Positions 9,382-18,499 of a DNA stretch of 64,000 nt are shown piece by piece. Position 1 is the stretch's first letter; every line of letters begins with the position of its first letter. The DNA lies in contig NZ_JAGPBB010000010.1 of NCBI RefSeq assembly GCF_018063565.1, positions 3,728-67,727 on the forward strand. The letters are read 5' to 3'. The notes beneath the pieces were generated by a model. It did not search any database. It was not told the origin of the DNA and saw nothing but the letters and a program-made list of their open reading frames with translations. The position numbers were made by a program, and so were the translations under genes. Source of the stretch: Rhodoferax sp. (GTDB taxonomy: Bacteria; Pseudomonadota; Gammaproteobacteria; Burkholderiales; Burkholderiaceae_C).

Positions 9382-9618
9382 GAGTGTGGCTTCGCTTGTA
9401 CAAAGGAGGGTGGCTTGGCGTGGGCGATACGCGTGTTGATTCTGACGAGTCGAAGTCCGCGTGGAAACACCGGTGCAGTCGAAGAGCTTTGGAACATTGA
9501 TTGACAGGCTTCAACCTTGGTCAAAAGTGCAGAGGCTATCCAGAATCCGGTTCGGATGGCGACGGCCGGTGTCTTGATCTGTCACTCCCATTCGGTGTCA
9601 ATTGGCGAACCCGAAGAT

Positions 9619-10587
9619 TTATAAAGCGAAACTCTTCCAACTGGGTGCGGCAGCTTTGGCTTTGGCGATTTCAGAGGACGAGTAGCTTGAGAGCTCACGA
9701 TACCGGACATGGGTGAGGCCTCTAAGTTTGTTCGGGTTTGCTGCGAGGCTCGGGTTGTGCCACCAAATCAGGGGCCAGAGGTCAAACGTTTGGTAAACCG
9801 CCATCGACACGGCCGAAAGCGATCGGCGCTTGGGATCGTTGAAATCGAGCTTGAACTCCTTGTCCGTTGCACCTGGACCAGGCGAAATCGGGCAAATACC
9901 GACCGGCGAAGTGTCAAACGTTGGCATGCGTGGCGGGGGGGTGGCAAGCGTCTTTTGAACAAAATTGACGGCATCGCGAAGCGCTGCAGTCGCTTTGGCA
10001 ATGGCAATCGCCCCGTCACCAATGATCGGGATCGCCGACTGACCCTCAAGCAGCTCAGAGCCAAATGCGATACCGGACTGAGCGCGAATCGCTTGGCCGT
10101 AGTTCCATTTGATCGACTTGAACCAGGCGCCGAGACCACCGTGGAACCCATTGAAAAAAGCAGCAGCAACATTGCCTCCCAAAGCATCGGCTTCGAGTGC
10201 TTTCAGCACGGGACGCTTCAGAACAATGTCAAATGTTTCCCATCCAACAACCCCCACCTGGGTCAGTGCCGGCCCGATCGCGACCTCCATGAACGCGGCT
10301 ACAAAAAAATGCTCTACATCGGCAATGCATTCCCCGGAATAATAGCCAGGCGCTTTGTTGAGTTGCCGATTGACGGAGTCATTGTCCTCCTGGGCACCGT
10401 CTTGACGGTAGTAAGTGAGCCAATCTTTGGCATGGAGAACCTGTCTGGCGTCGGGGGTTGTGAACCGATACTGGTTGACACTGCAAATATCAGAAAAGAA
10501 ATTTGTCTTGGTGGCAGCCAATGCCCAAACCTGCGCGGCCATCTCGCGTTGCTTGGCTTCTGGAAAATACTTGAGCGGACTTGCCAT
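9619..10587 (-). CDS. Unknown protein with LysM-like C-terminal segment
   Basis: A 322-residue protein I do not recognise. It has no signal peptide. Residues about 95-185 are rich in Gly, Ala and aromatic residues and moderately hydrophobic. After a proline-rich linker (PPPRMP and PISPGPG near 215-235) the tail contains TFDLWPLIWWHNPSLAANPNKLRG, whose spacing recalls the second half of a LysM domain, though a full one is not evident. The gene starts only 6 bases after the GNAT acetyltransferase stop, so it is probably co-transcribed with that gene and the lipase-like hydrolase upstream. Its codon use is somewhat less GC-biased than that of its neighbours. An envelope-related or effector-like role is possible, but nothing proves it. 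Confidence 0.7.
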   Translation of the reverse strand: MASPLKYFPEAKQREMAAQVWALAATKTNFFSDICSVNQYRFTTPDARQVLHAKDWLTYYRQDGAQEDNDSVNRQLNKAPGYYSGECIADVEHFFVAAFMEVAIGPALTQVGVVGWETFDIVLKRPVLKALEADALGGNVAAAFFNGFHGGLGAWFKSIKWNYGQAIRAQSGIAFGSELLEGQSAIPIIGDGAIAIAKATAALRDAVNFVQKTLATPPPRMPTFDTSPVGICPISPGPGATDKEFKLDFNDPKRRSLSAVSMAVYQTFDLWPLIWWHNPSLAANPNKLRGLTHVRYRELSSYSSSEIAKAKAAAPSWKSFAL

Positions 10588-10593
10588 GGGAAA

Positions 10594-11136
10594 TTATGGT
10601 AACTCAAAAGACTCCCGAGTGCTTGGGCGGTCGAGTCCATACCACATGTGCAACTTGTCGACATAAGAGGTACCCACGGCCACTGCCATCGGCTCCAGAC
10701 CGAAGGGCACAAAGCCATGGCGTGCATACAGCGACCGGGCCGCAACATTGGCGTCGGTCACGGTGAGCTGTACCAATCGGACGCCGGGCCGGGTTCTGGC
10801 ATAGGACAGTGCGTGTTGAACCAAATGCTGGCCCAGCCCCATCCGGCGGTACTCTGCTGGAACATACATGCCAAACAAGCTGGCCTTGTGCCTGACCTTG
10901 TCCCGCCGCTCGAACGCCAGGCCGGCCACACCTGCCAGCTGATGGTCCAGGAGGCAGCCAAATACCAGCTCGTCGGGTGCGTCACCGGGGGCAAGGCGGC
11001 TTTCCCACCAGCCCAGCGGTAACCTGGCACGCTCTTCCACGCTGGAGGTAAATGCTTGCGGGTGCTGCGCGTAAGCTTCGAGCATGAGCGCGCGGTAGTC
11101 ACTGGCGTGAGACGGGTCAAGGCGGATCAATTTCAT
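10594..11136 (-). CDS. GNAT family N-acetyltransferase
   Basis: A 180-residue acetyltransferase of the GNAT fold. The acetyl-CoA pyrophosphate loop is visible in YVPAEYRRMGLGQHLVQHAL (the R-x-x-G-x-G/A pattern), preceded by a beta-strand FGMYV and followed by LTVTDANVAARSLYARHGF, the usual C-terminal helix and strand. It would move acetyl from acetyl-CoA to an amine on a small molecule or protein; the substrate is unknown. I chose the ATG at 11136, which starts MKLIRLDPSHASDY at the expected first strand. A TTG at 11181 would add 15 residues and overlap the stop of the upstream hydrolase gene. No strong ribosome site precedes either. Confidence 0.85.
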   Translation of the reverse strand: MKLIRLDPSHASDYRALMLEAYAQHPQAFTSSVEERARLPLGWWESRLAPGDAPDELVFGCLLDHQLAGVAGLAFERRDKVRHKASLFGMYVPAEYRRMGLGQHLVQHALSYARTRPGVRLVQLTVTDANVAARSLYARHGFVPFGLEPMAVAVGTSYVDKLHMWYGLDRPSTRESFELP

Positions 11137-11177
11137 GGAGGCCAAAGGTAACCGAGTTTTCCCGGTATCGTCGCAGA

Positions 11178-12455
11178 TCAAGCCAGCCAGTTGAGCAACT
11201 GCTGACCCACCTGCGGGTTGTGGAGCAACTGCATGTGATTCGTGCGGTACACAATGCGTTGGTGCTCAGGGGCGAACGCCAGTTGCCGCGCCGGGTCGTC
11301 GTGATGCCCCAGGGCGCTATGCAGGGGTACCAGTCCGTCTCCGATCAGTCGGTCCGCCAGTTTGCCGCGTTGAGCAGCGGTGGTGGCCGCGATGGTGTAG
11401 CAGGCGATGTGCTCTGGCAGCGGCACAGGCTGGCGGCTGTCGGGTTTGCGCCGGAACCGGTCGTGCCCCTGCCAGTCCACATCCAGCACATGGCCATAGC
11501 GCAGATCGGTGACGCCCGCGCTGCGCAGCTGCCCGAGTTTGGCAAATGGGCGGCTGTAAGGCGTGCTGCCCAGTATCACGTCGACCCAGTTGCCGGCGCG
11601 CTCCAGCGGCGCACCGTGGTGGGGCGTGCCGAGGAAGACGATACTTTTGACCAGCTGGGGCCAGTGCAGCCCAGCCTGCGCGGCGTAGTAGAGCGCGCTG
11701 CGTGTCACCAGCCCGCCCATGCTGTGCACCAGCACGGTCAGTTCGGTCACAGGCGTCGGCCAGTTTTGCATCAATTGTTCCAGCTGGTCGGCCAGCGCAT
11801 GGCCGTTTTGCGACACGTGCAGGCCTGTGTTGTAGCGCAGGTAGATCGGCGTAAAGCCCAGCGCCTGCGCCAGGGTGCTGGCGTGGTTGACATCATGACC
11901 GCCTTGCTCAGTGCTCCACTGCAGGTCGTTCATGCACAGGCCGTGAATCACCAGCAGCAGCTTGGGGGATGCATCGGATATCTGATCATTTATAGGTAAA
12001 CTGAGGTCCAGCGCTTTTGAGTATTGGCCTAAATGCTCTCTAAAACGTAGCGTCATGGTGGTGCTCAGCGGACTGGCGCTGTCTTGCAGCCGGTCACCCA
12101 TCACACCATTGAGTGCCGCCAGCACGGCAGCGCGCTCGGGCGACGCCGTTGGCGCGCCTTCCAGTTGTTGCAACAGCGGCTCCAGTTGGGTCAGCGCGGC
12201 CGACACGCCCCGGCCAACCAGCCGAGTGACCCCTTGAATGCTCTGGTAGACCAGCCCGGTCAAGCCACGCGTTTGGGCGGTGGTGCCACCACTGGGTGCG
12301 CCCAGGGTACGCCAGACCGACTGGTGGACGCCCTCGCTCAGGCGGGTGATGGCATGCGTGGCCTCAACGGCCAATTGGGCGACGGCTCGCAAATCGGTGG
12401 CCCGCAGGTGGCGGCTCTTTGGCATCGGAGGAGTTGCAGGCGTCATACAACGCAT
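11178..12455 (-). CDS. Alpha/beta hydrolase, PGAP1/lipase-like
   Basis: A 425-residue serine hydrolase. The first 160 residues form a helical region of unknown role. The hydrolase core follows: LLLVIHGLCMND (oxyanion strand, about 167-177), the nucleophile elbow HSMGG with Ser245, a GDGLVPLHSALGH segment carrying the likely acid Asp, and NHMQLLHNP, with the probable catalytic His near the C-terminus. The fold and elbow resemble lipases and PGAP1-type deacylases; the substrate is probably an acyl ester. No signal peptide is seen, so the action is likely cytoplasmic. It leads a minus-strand run with the GNAT gene and the unknown 322-residue protein. An AT-rich patch at 11979-12045 encodes SKALDLSLPINDQ and looks like a degenerate dispersed element. 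Confidence 0.82.
   Translation of the reverse strand: MRCMTPATPPMPKSRHLRATDLRAVAQLAVEATHAITRLSEGVHQSVWRTLGAPSGGTTAQTRGLTGLVYQSIQGVTRLVGRGVSAALTQLEPLLQQLEGAPTASPERAAVLAALNGVMGDRLQDSASPLSTTMTLRFREHLGQYSKALDLSLPINDQISDASPKLLLVIHGLCMNDLQWSTEQGGHDVNHASTLAQALGFTPIYLRYNTGLHVSQNGHALADQLEQLMQNWPTPVTELTVLVHSMGGLVTRSALYYAAQAGLHWPQLVKSIVFLGTPHHGAPLERAGNWVDVILGSTPYSRPFAKLGQLRSAGVTDLRYGHVLDVDWQGHDRFRRKPDSRQPVPLPEHIACYTIAATTAAQRGKLADRLIGDGLVPLHSALGHHDDPARQLAFAPEHQRIVYRTNHMQLLHNPQVGQQLLNWLA
11979..12045 (-). repeat. Probable degenerate dispersed element inside the hydrolase gene
   Basis: An AT-rich patch in an otherwise GC-rich gene containing the core GGTCCAGCGCTTTTGAGTAT, with a weak match to the other copies. 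The translated insert lies between the N-terminal helical region and the hydrolase core, a place that tolerates insertion. This is the least certain of the copies. Confidence 0.4.
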
Positions 12456-12507
12456 TGTGGCCGCTCACGGGCTGCCGGTGTTAGAGGCGAGGGTCTATCC
12501 ACTGGGT

Positions 12508-15465
12508 TCAGGAGGAAGCATCGTCAACGGGCATCGACCGCCCGGGTAACCATTTGGCCAGCGCGGATTTCAGTGCTTCCAGGTCAATCGGCTTGGTCAG
12601 GAAGTCGTCCATCCCGACCGCCAGGCAGTGTTGCCGATCTTCTTCAAATGCGTCCGCGGTCAGGGCAATGATGGGCATACGGCGTTGTTGCCGCGCCAGT
12701 TCGAATTGCCTGATTTGCTCCGTGGCGCGGTAACCGTCGAGTACCGGCATCTGCAAATCCATCAGGACCAGATCTGGCCGCTGATGTTGATCGGGGTCGG
12801 CGCCGGAGGCGGCCTGCTCGATGGCTTGAACCGCCTGCTCGCCATCGTGCACCAGCGCTACGCTCAACCCCAGGCTGCCCAGCAAGGTTTCAATCACCAG
12901 GCAATTGACCAGATTGTCTTCGGCCACCAGCACATGGCCGTGCAACAACGCCGGGCTGGCAGATGTCTGGCCGGCGGTCGCACGCTCTGACTGGCGACTG
13001 TCCTGGGTTTCGGCAAGGACTTGAATCGGCACCCGGAACCAGAAGCGCGACCCAACACCGGGTTCGCTGCTCACCCCCACCTCACCCTCCATGGCTTTGG
13101 CCAGATGACTCACAATCGACAAGCCCAGCCCCGATCCGCCAAACTCGCGGGTGATTGAGCTGTCGGTTTGTGAGAACGGTTTGAACAGCAAGCCCAGCTT
13201 GTCGGCCGAAATGCCGATACCGGTGTCTTGTACCGAAAACTCCAGCCACAAGGTGTCGCCATGGCGGTCGCGTTCGCTGACTTCAATCAGGACCTGTCCC
13301 TGCTGCGTGAACTTGACGGCATTGCCCAACAGGTTGGCAAGCATCTGGCGCAACCGGTGCGCATCGGCCAGACCGCGTCGCTTGGGTGTGCCGTGCCATC
13401 GCGCATCCAGTTGCAAACCTTTCGCCTGGGCCGTACCGGCAAACAGGTTACAAATCTCGTGCAGCAGGTCCGGCGGGCTGAACGTGGTGCGTTCGAGCTG
13501 GAACTTGCCCGCTTCGATCTTTGACAAATCCAGAATGTCATTGAGCAGGGTCAGCAGCGTTTGACCGCTCGACAAAATGGTGCGGGCATAGTCGTTGCGT
13601 TGCTGCTCGTCCAAATGGGGGGTCAACAGCATCTGCGCCATACCCAGAATGCCGTTCATCGGGGTGCGGATCTCATGGCTCATGGTGGCCAGAAAGCGAC
13701 TTTTGGCCAGGTTGGCCGTTTCGGCGGCTTCTTTGGCGAGGTAAAGCTCGGTGATGTCGACGCGAAAACCAACGGTGTGACCCGTCGGTGTGCGACGCTC
13801 CCTGATCTTGACCCAGCGGCCATCGTCGAGTTTCTGGATCAGCTCCTGCTCGCCGCGCCGACGAATCGCCAGACGCTCTTGCAGCCAGTCTTCTTCCCGC
13901 CCGATGGCGGCTGCGTACTGGCCCCGTTCCAGGCCATAGCGCAGAATTTCTTCAAAAGTGCGGCCCTCCTGGATGGCGGGCGCTGAAGTGGCATAAAACG
14001 CCCGGTATTGATCGTTGCAAAATACCAGGCGATCGCGCGGGTCGTACACGACAAAGGCTTCACCGATGGTTTCAACGGCCGAGCGCAGCAGCAATTCAGC
14101 CTGACGCAGCTGCTCTTCAGCCCGTTTGCTTGCCGTGATGTCGAGTCCAATGGCAACCAGGTAACAGGGCTGGCCTTGTGGGTCCGGCAGGGTGGTATTG
14201 GACCAGGCCAGAAGCCGCTGTTCACCGCTGCGGTTGATCCAGTAGTTTTCATAGTGGTGGGGAATGTTCCCGGTGGCAAAGGACTTGAATACCTCTTGCA
14301 CTGCGGCCTGCTGATCAGGCGGGAAAAATCGCGTCCAGAAATAGGCCTGGCCTTTGACCTCGGCAAAGGCGTAACCGGTAAAGTCCTGTGCCGCCTGGTT
14401 AAACCGGACGATGGTTCCACTGCGGTCAATGACCAGGCCGATATTTCCAACCGCGTCAAAAATGGCATGGCTGAACAGTTGTTCTTGTTGCCGGCGCGCA
14501 TCACTTTGGGCGAGTTGCGCATTTTTTCGCCCAATCCGCAGCAGCAGGAAACTGATGGCGACTGCAAACAGCGTCAGGGTTGCCATACCCAGCAGGGCAC
14601 GCTGGCGCTCCACTGCATGACCCTGCCCGATTCTGAGCAACTCCGGGCTCTCATTGACCGCAACCACCACGCTGACTGGCCACTCGGTCAATTTGCGCCA
14701 AGAGAACAGCATCGGAATTTTGTCGAGTGTCGAGATGTCGCGAAATCGGCCATGTGCACCGGGTTGTGCCGACAGGAACGGGCGGGACAGGGGCAACTGG
14801 GTCTTGAGTGCTGCTTCGAGGTTGCGGCTGCGGGTGACAAAACGACCGTCTGCACGCACGATGGTGACCAGGTCCAGCGGGTCGGTTTGCATGGCATTGA
14901 GCAGTCGCGCCATATAGTCCGGCCGCAACGGGATGCCGATCACCCCGACAAACCGGCCGTCCACAAGAATTGGACGGGTGATCTGGATCAGCGGGACACT
15001 GGAGATGCGCCCGACGATGGGTTTGCTGATAAACAGCGCGTCTGCCTGCCTGTCAGCGTGCACGCGAAAGTGCTCCCGGTCGCCAAAAAACAGTCGCTCG
15101 GTGCTTCCATCGGATGAGTACTGAAGGTAGCCATCGGCACCGAACACGGTGACGAACTGCAACATGTCCGGGGGATACGTTCGAAGCAACTCCTGCGCCG
15201 CTGCATCAAAGTTCTTGCGGTCATGCACATACACCTTGCGCAGGTGCTTGAGAGCGGTGTCCACACTTCGGATGACAGCATCAAACTGCTGGGACACTGC
15301 AATGCTGAGCTGGTCAGCGCGTTGCTCGTGGCGGATTCTGGCGTTTTGCAGTTCCGTGGCTTCGCTATCGACCAGGGAGACCCAGAAATAAACGCTGCCC
15401 GCCACGCTGAGTACAACGATCAACAACGACAGAAGTGCCAGGCGAAGACCTGATCCCGTTTTCAT
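12508..15465 (-). CDS. Membrane hybrid sensor histidine kinase/response regulator
   Basis: A 985-residue hybrid kinase. Membrane span 1 (about 8-30), a periplasmic dCache-like sensor (about 40-285, with FGDREHFRVH and ISKPIVGRISS motifs), membrane span 2 (about 290-310), PAS (about 330-445), a second PAS (about 455-575), HisKA with His597 in TMSHEIRTPMNGILG, HATPase with Asn711/Asn715 and DTGIGI, and a C-terminal REC with Asp903 in LMDLQMP and Lys958. It lacks an Hpt domain, so a separate phosphotransfer partner is expected. The dCache type often senses small organic acids or amino acids. The gene lies 109 bases downstream of the DctP binding protein on the same strand, so it may sense the substrate of that TRAP system; that link is inference. 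Confidence 0.92.
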   Translation of the reverse strand: MKTGSGLRLALLSLLIVVLSVAGSVYFWVSLVDSEATELQNARIRHEQRADQLSIAVSQQFDAVIRSVDTALKHLRKVYVHDRKNFDAAAQELLRTYPPDMLQFVTVFGADGYLQYSSDGSTERLFFGDREHFRVHADRQADALFISKPIVGRISSVPLIQITRPILVDGRFVGVIGIPLRPDYMARLLNAMQTDPLDLVTIVRADGRFVTRSRNLEAALKTQLPLSRPFLSAQPGAHGRFRDISTLDKIPMLFSWRKLTEWPVSVVVAVNESPELLRIGQGHAVERQRALLGMATLTLFAVAISFLLLRIGRKNAQLAQSDARRQQEQLFSHAIFDAVGNIGLVIDRSGTIVRFNQAAQDFTGYAFAEVKGQAYFWTRFFPPDQQAAVQEVFKSFATGNIPHHYENYWINRSGEQRLLAWSNTTLPDPQGQPCYLVAIGLDITASKRAEEQLRQAELLLRSAVETIGEAFVVYDPRDRLVFCNDQYRAFYATSAPAIQEGRTFEEILRYGLERGQYAAAIGREEDWLQERLAIRRRGEQELIQKLDDGRWVKIRERRTPTGHTVGFRVDITELYLAKEAAETANLAKSRFLATMSHEIRTPMNGILGMAQMLLTPHLDEQQRNDYARTILSSGQTLLTLLNDILDLSKIEAGKFQLERTTFSPPDLLHEICNLFAGTAQAKGLQLDARWHGTPKRRGLADAHRLRQMLANLLGNAVKFTQQGQVLIEVSERDRHGDTLWLEFSVQDTGIGISADKLGLLFKPFSQTDSSITREFGGSGLGLSIVSHLAKAMEGEVGVSSEPGVGSRFWFRVPIQVLAETQDSRQSERATAGQTSASPALLHGHVLVAEDNLVNCLVIETLLGSLGLSVALVHDGEQAVQAIEQAASGADPDQHQRPDLVLMDLQMPVLDGYRATEQIRQFELARQQRRMPIIALTADAFEEDRQHCLAVGMDDFLTKPIDLEALKSALAKWLPGRSMPVDDASS

Positions 15466-15546
15466 GACAGGTCATTCTATGCCTGACGCCGGTGTCAATG
15501 GGCGTCAGACGGCCTGCTTTTGATGAACAGGCAAGGGGCAATACCA

Positions 15547-15561
15547 CCACCCTGCGGGTGG
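15547..15561 (-). terminator. Short hairpin after the DctP gene
   Basis: CCACCC, three bases, GGGTGG lies 14 bases past the end of dctP on the minus strand. It has no T-tract, so it is at best a weak terminator or a 3'-end stabiliser before the hybrid kinase gene. Confidence 0.35.
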
Positions 15562-15574
15562 CGGCGTCACTGGC

Positions 15575-16615
15575 TTACTTCTTGCGCGCCACAATGGCTT
15601 TTTCGGCGGTGCTCACAAGATCAGCGCCAATGGTTTTTTTCCACTTCTCATAGACCGGGCGCGTGGCCTTGACAAACTCGTCGCGCTCAGCAGTGCTCAG
15701 CTGCACGATGTTGACGCCCATGGCGGCGATGTCCTTGAGCAGAGGCTGTCCGGCATCAGCCAGACCCTTGCGAGCAATTTCGATCTCCTGTTTGCCGGCG
15801 TCGATGGCCGCCTGGCGCACCACCGCCTGGTCTGCCGGTGTCCAGGAAGCCCAGATGTCCTTGTTGACCACAAACACCAGCGGGTCGGCCATATAGCCCC
15901 ACATGGTCACGTTCTTCTGTCCCACGTTGTGCAGCTTGGCGGCGGTGAAGATCGACATCGGGTTTTCCTGGCCGTCCACCGCGCCACTGGCAAAGGCGGG
16001 TTGGGCATCGGCCCAGCTCATCTGTGTCGGGTTGGCACCCAGCGCGGTAAAGGTGTCGAGGAACAAGGGGGAGCCCACCACGCGAATCTTCAGGCCTTTG
16101 AGGTCAGCCGGGCTGCGTACCGGGCGCTTGGAGTTGGTCAGCTCCCGGTAGCCGTTCTCGCCCCAGGCCAGCGGCACCACGCCTGCTTTGTACAGGGTGG
16201 CAAACATCTTCTGCCCCACTTCACCCTGCGTCAGTGCATCGATGGCAGCGTAGTCGGGCATCAGGAAAGGCAGCGAGAACAGGTTGAGTTCCTTCACTTG
16301 TGGCGACCAGTTGATGGTGGAGCCAATTGCCATGTCGATCACACCCTGACGCAGCGCAGAAAATTCGCGCGTTTGGTCACCCTGGATCAGCGACACACCG
16401 GGGTAGAGCTTGATGTTGATGCGACCTTGGGTGCGCTCCTTGATCAGGTCAGCCCAGATCTGGCCACCCTTGCCCCAGGGGAAGGCGGTACCGACCACCA
16501 GTGACATGCGGTACTCGGCCTTGTAAGGCTCAGCGGCCACAGCCGGGGTCGAGAGCGCGCCCAAGGTGGCCGCAACGGCGGCCAGGCCGACCAGGGTTCT
16601 ACGCAATTTCATCAT
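15575..16615 (-). CDS. dctP: TRAP transporter substrate-binding protein, DctP family
   Basis: A 346-residue periplasmic protein. The signal peptide (LVGLAAVAATLGALSTPAVAA, cleavage probably before EPYK) precedes a DctP fold with typical stretches: GGQIWADLIKERTQGRINIKLYPG near 50-73, LRQGVIDMAIGS, the substrate-arginine strand LKGLKIRVVGSPLF near 165-178, and SWADAQPAFASGAVDGQENP near 200-219. The family binds C4-dicarboxylates, 2-oxo acids and other carboxylates through that conserved arginine. It is the last transporter gene in the run E1 alpha, E1 beta, DctQ, DctM, DctP. The start has an AAGGAG ribosome site; two consecutive ATGs make the exact start ambiguous by one residue. Confidence 0.93.
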   Translation of the reverse strand: MMKLRRTLVGLAAVAATLGALSTPAVAAEPYKAEYRMSLVVGTAFPWGKGGQIWADLIKERTQGRINIKLYPGVSLIQGDQTREFSALRQGVIDMAIGSTINWSPQVKELNLFSLPFLMPDYAAIDALTQGEVGQKMFATLYKAGVVPLAWGENGYRELTNSKRPVRSPADLKGLKIRVVGSPLFLDTFTALGANPTQMSWADAQPAFASGAVDGQENPMSIFTAAKLHNVGQKNVTMWGYMADPLVFVVNKDIWASWTPADQAVVRQAAIDAGKQEIEIARKGLADAGQPLLKDIAAMGVNIVQLSTAERDEFVKATRPVYEKWKKTIGADLVSTAEKAIVARKK

Positions 16616-16663
16616 CTCAAGTCTCCTTCAGTTAAAAAATCCAAACGTCTCAAGCACGCTGTG

Positions 16664-17962
16664 TCAGTAACCCAAACGGGTCGGCAACCACAACGCCACC
16701 TGCGGGAACACAATCACCAGCAGCAGCACACTCAGCAGCGCGGCCAGCAGCCAGATCACCCAGCGCACGGTTTCTTCCATGCGTACACCGGCAATGCGGC
16801 AAGTCACCATCAGGTTGACCGCGATCGGCGGGGTGAACTGGCCCAGGGCCACCATGAGAGTCAGCAACACGCCAAACCACACCAGGTCCCAATGGTAAAA
16901 CTGGGCTACCGGTATCAGCAGCGGCACAAAGATCAAAAAGATCGAAATACCGTCCAGAAACATACCCACCACCACCAGCAAGGCCATCAGCAATGCCAGC
17001 ACGCCGTACTCACCCAGCCCGGAGTTGACAATGGCCTGCGTCACCGGGTCGATGATGCCCAGGGTCGAGAGCGAGTAGGCAAACACGCCGGCCAGAGCCA
17101 CCACCAGCAAGATGATGGCTGACAGTTCACCCGATTCGCGCAGAATCTCAAACAGGTCGCGCACTTTGATGCTGCGGTAGATCACCATGCCGACGAACAG
17201 ACCGTAGAACACCGCCACCACGGCAGCCTCGGTGGGGGTGAACCAGCCGGCACGCATACCACCCAGAATCAGCACCGGTGCCGCCAGTCCCCAGGACGCC
17301 TCACGCAGGCTGGCCCAGAACGGTGGGCGCGGCAACAAAGACTCCTGTTGGCCCATGCCGTGATGACGCGACAGCCACACGGCGGGCACCATCAGCGCCA
17401 GTCCGACCAGCAAACCGGGCACCATGCCGGCGGCAAAAATGGCCGGTACCGAGGCCCCTGGCACCAGCACTGAATAGACGATGAAGGCAATCGACGGGGG
17501 AATCAAAATGTCGATGGAGGCCGCAGCCCCCACCACGCTGGCCGAAAACGCCGGCGCATAACCGGCGCGCGTCATGGCAGCAATCATCACGCCCCCGACG
17601 GCGGCGGCTGTGGCCGGCCCGGAGCCAGAAATACCGCCCATGAACATGGCCACCGCAATCACGACCAGCGGCAACATGCCCGGGCCACGCCCAACGATGG
17701 CGGTGGCAAAGTTGACCAATCGCAAAGCAACGCCCGAGCGGTCAAAAATCGAGCCGACCAGCACAAACATTGGGATCGCGAGCAGCGGGTACTTGCCCAA
17801 GCCGGCGTAAAAGTTCTGCGGCACCGCCAGCAGACCAAGCCACTGTGAGCCGGCGTTGGCCAGCGCAATGGCCGCTGCGCCGGCCAGACCCAGCGACACA
17901 CCAATCGGCACGCCCGCCAGCATCATGCCAACAAACACTACGAACAACAACGTGGCGATCAT
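16664..17962 (-). CDS. dctM: TRAP transporter large permease, DctM family
   Basis: A 432-residue inner-membrane protein with about a dozen hydrophobic spans, the ion-coupled channel subunit of the DctPQM transporter. Characteristic stretches include GISGSGPATAAAVGGVMI near 115-132, DILIPPSIAFIVY and GQFTPPIAVNLMVTCRIAG. The start is the ATG at 17962, which forms an ATGA overlap with the dctQ stop, giving translational coupling; the open frame extends upstream by 61 codons but that part overlaps dctQ and is not conserved-looking. The stop is followed by 48 bases and then dctP. Confidence 0.93.
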   Translation of the reverse strand: MIATLLFVVFVGMMLAGVPIGVSLGLAGAAAIALANAGSQWLGLLAVPQNFYAGLGKYPLLAIPMFVLVGSIFDRSGVALRLVNFATAIVGRGPGMLPLVVIAVAMFMGGISGSGPATAAAVGGVMIAAMTRAGYAPAFSASVVGAAASIDILIPPSIAFIVYSVLVPGASVPAIFAAGMVPGLLVGLALMVPAVWLSRHHGMGQQESLLPRPPFWASLREASWGLAAPVLILGGMRAGWFTPTEAAVVAVFYGLFVGMVIYRSIKVRDLFEILRESGELSAIILLVVALAGVFAYSLSTLGIIDPVTQAIVNSGLGEYGVLALLMALLVVVGMFLDGISIFLIFVPLLIPVAQFYHWDLVWFGVLLTLMVALGQFTPPIAVNLMVTCRIAGVRMEETVRWVIWLLAALLSVLLLVIVFPQVALWLPTRLGY

Positions 17963-18486
17963 GGCGCGCGCCCGCGCCGGATGAACAGGCCCAGCGCCCG
18001 CAAAGCGATGGCGATCGACAGAACGGGCAGCCACATGGTGTACCACCATTGCGGCACGCCAATACCAGGCGAGGTTTCGCCGTACTGAAAATCGTCGTAC
18101 ACGGTGCGCACACTCAATACCGCCATCAGCGTGAAGAGTGCACACACCATCAGCGCCCCAAAGCGTGCCAGCGCACGCTGGCGTGCTGGCGTGCCACTGT
18201 CAGAAAAAAACTCGATGCGGATTTGCCGGTTGCGCGCCACCGAGGCCGAACCCGCCACCAGCGCCAGCACAATCATCAGGAACACCGAAAACTCTTCGGT
18301 CCAGGCAAATGACTCGTTGGTGAAATAGCGCACCAGCACGTTGGTGAAAGTGATGAGCGCCAGCAGCGCCATGACGATCACGGTCAACCAGTCTTCTACC
18401 TTGAGCGGAACGCGGGGGTGTTCTTCGGGAACGGTCGGGTCTTGCACCTCAATGGGCAGGTGATGGGGTTCGTGGGGTAAGTGCAT
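17959..18486 (-). CDS. dctQ: TRAP transporter small permease, DctQ family
   Basis: A 175-residue membrane protein with four hydrophobic spans (about 33-55, 68-88, 110-130, 147-166), the small permease subunit that pairs with DctM. FTNVLVRYFTNESFAWTEEFSVFLMI is the typical DctQ signature (R-Y, then W-x-E-E). The long charged N-terminal tail (HLPHEPHHLP) is a little unusual. Start chosen at 18486, 13 bases after the E1 beta stop; the open frame goes further upstream but into that gene. Its stop overlaps the dctM start. Confidence 0.9.
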   Translation of the reverse strand: MHLPHEPHHLPIEVQDPTVPEEHPRVPLKVEDWLTVIVMALLALITFTNVLVRYFTNESFAWTEEFSVFLMIVLALVAGSASVARNRQIRIEFFSDSGTPARQRALARFGALMVCALFTLMAVLSVRTVYDDFQYGETSPGIGVPQWWYTMWLPVLSIAIALRALGLFIRRGRAP

Positions 18487-18499
18487 CGTCGGGTCGGGC

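Noticed and set aside
14008-15117. A 369-codon plus-strand open frame over the hybrid kinase gene
   Set aside because: Shadow of the minus-strand kinase; no recognisable domain and no start context.
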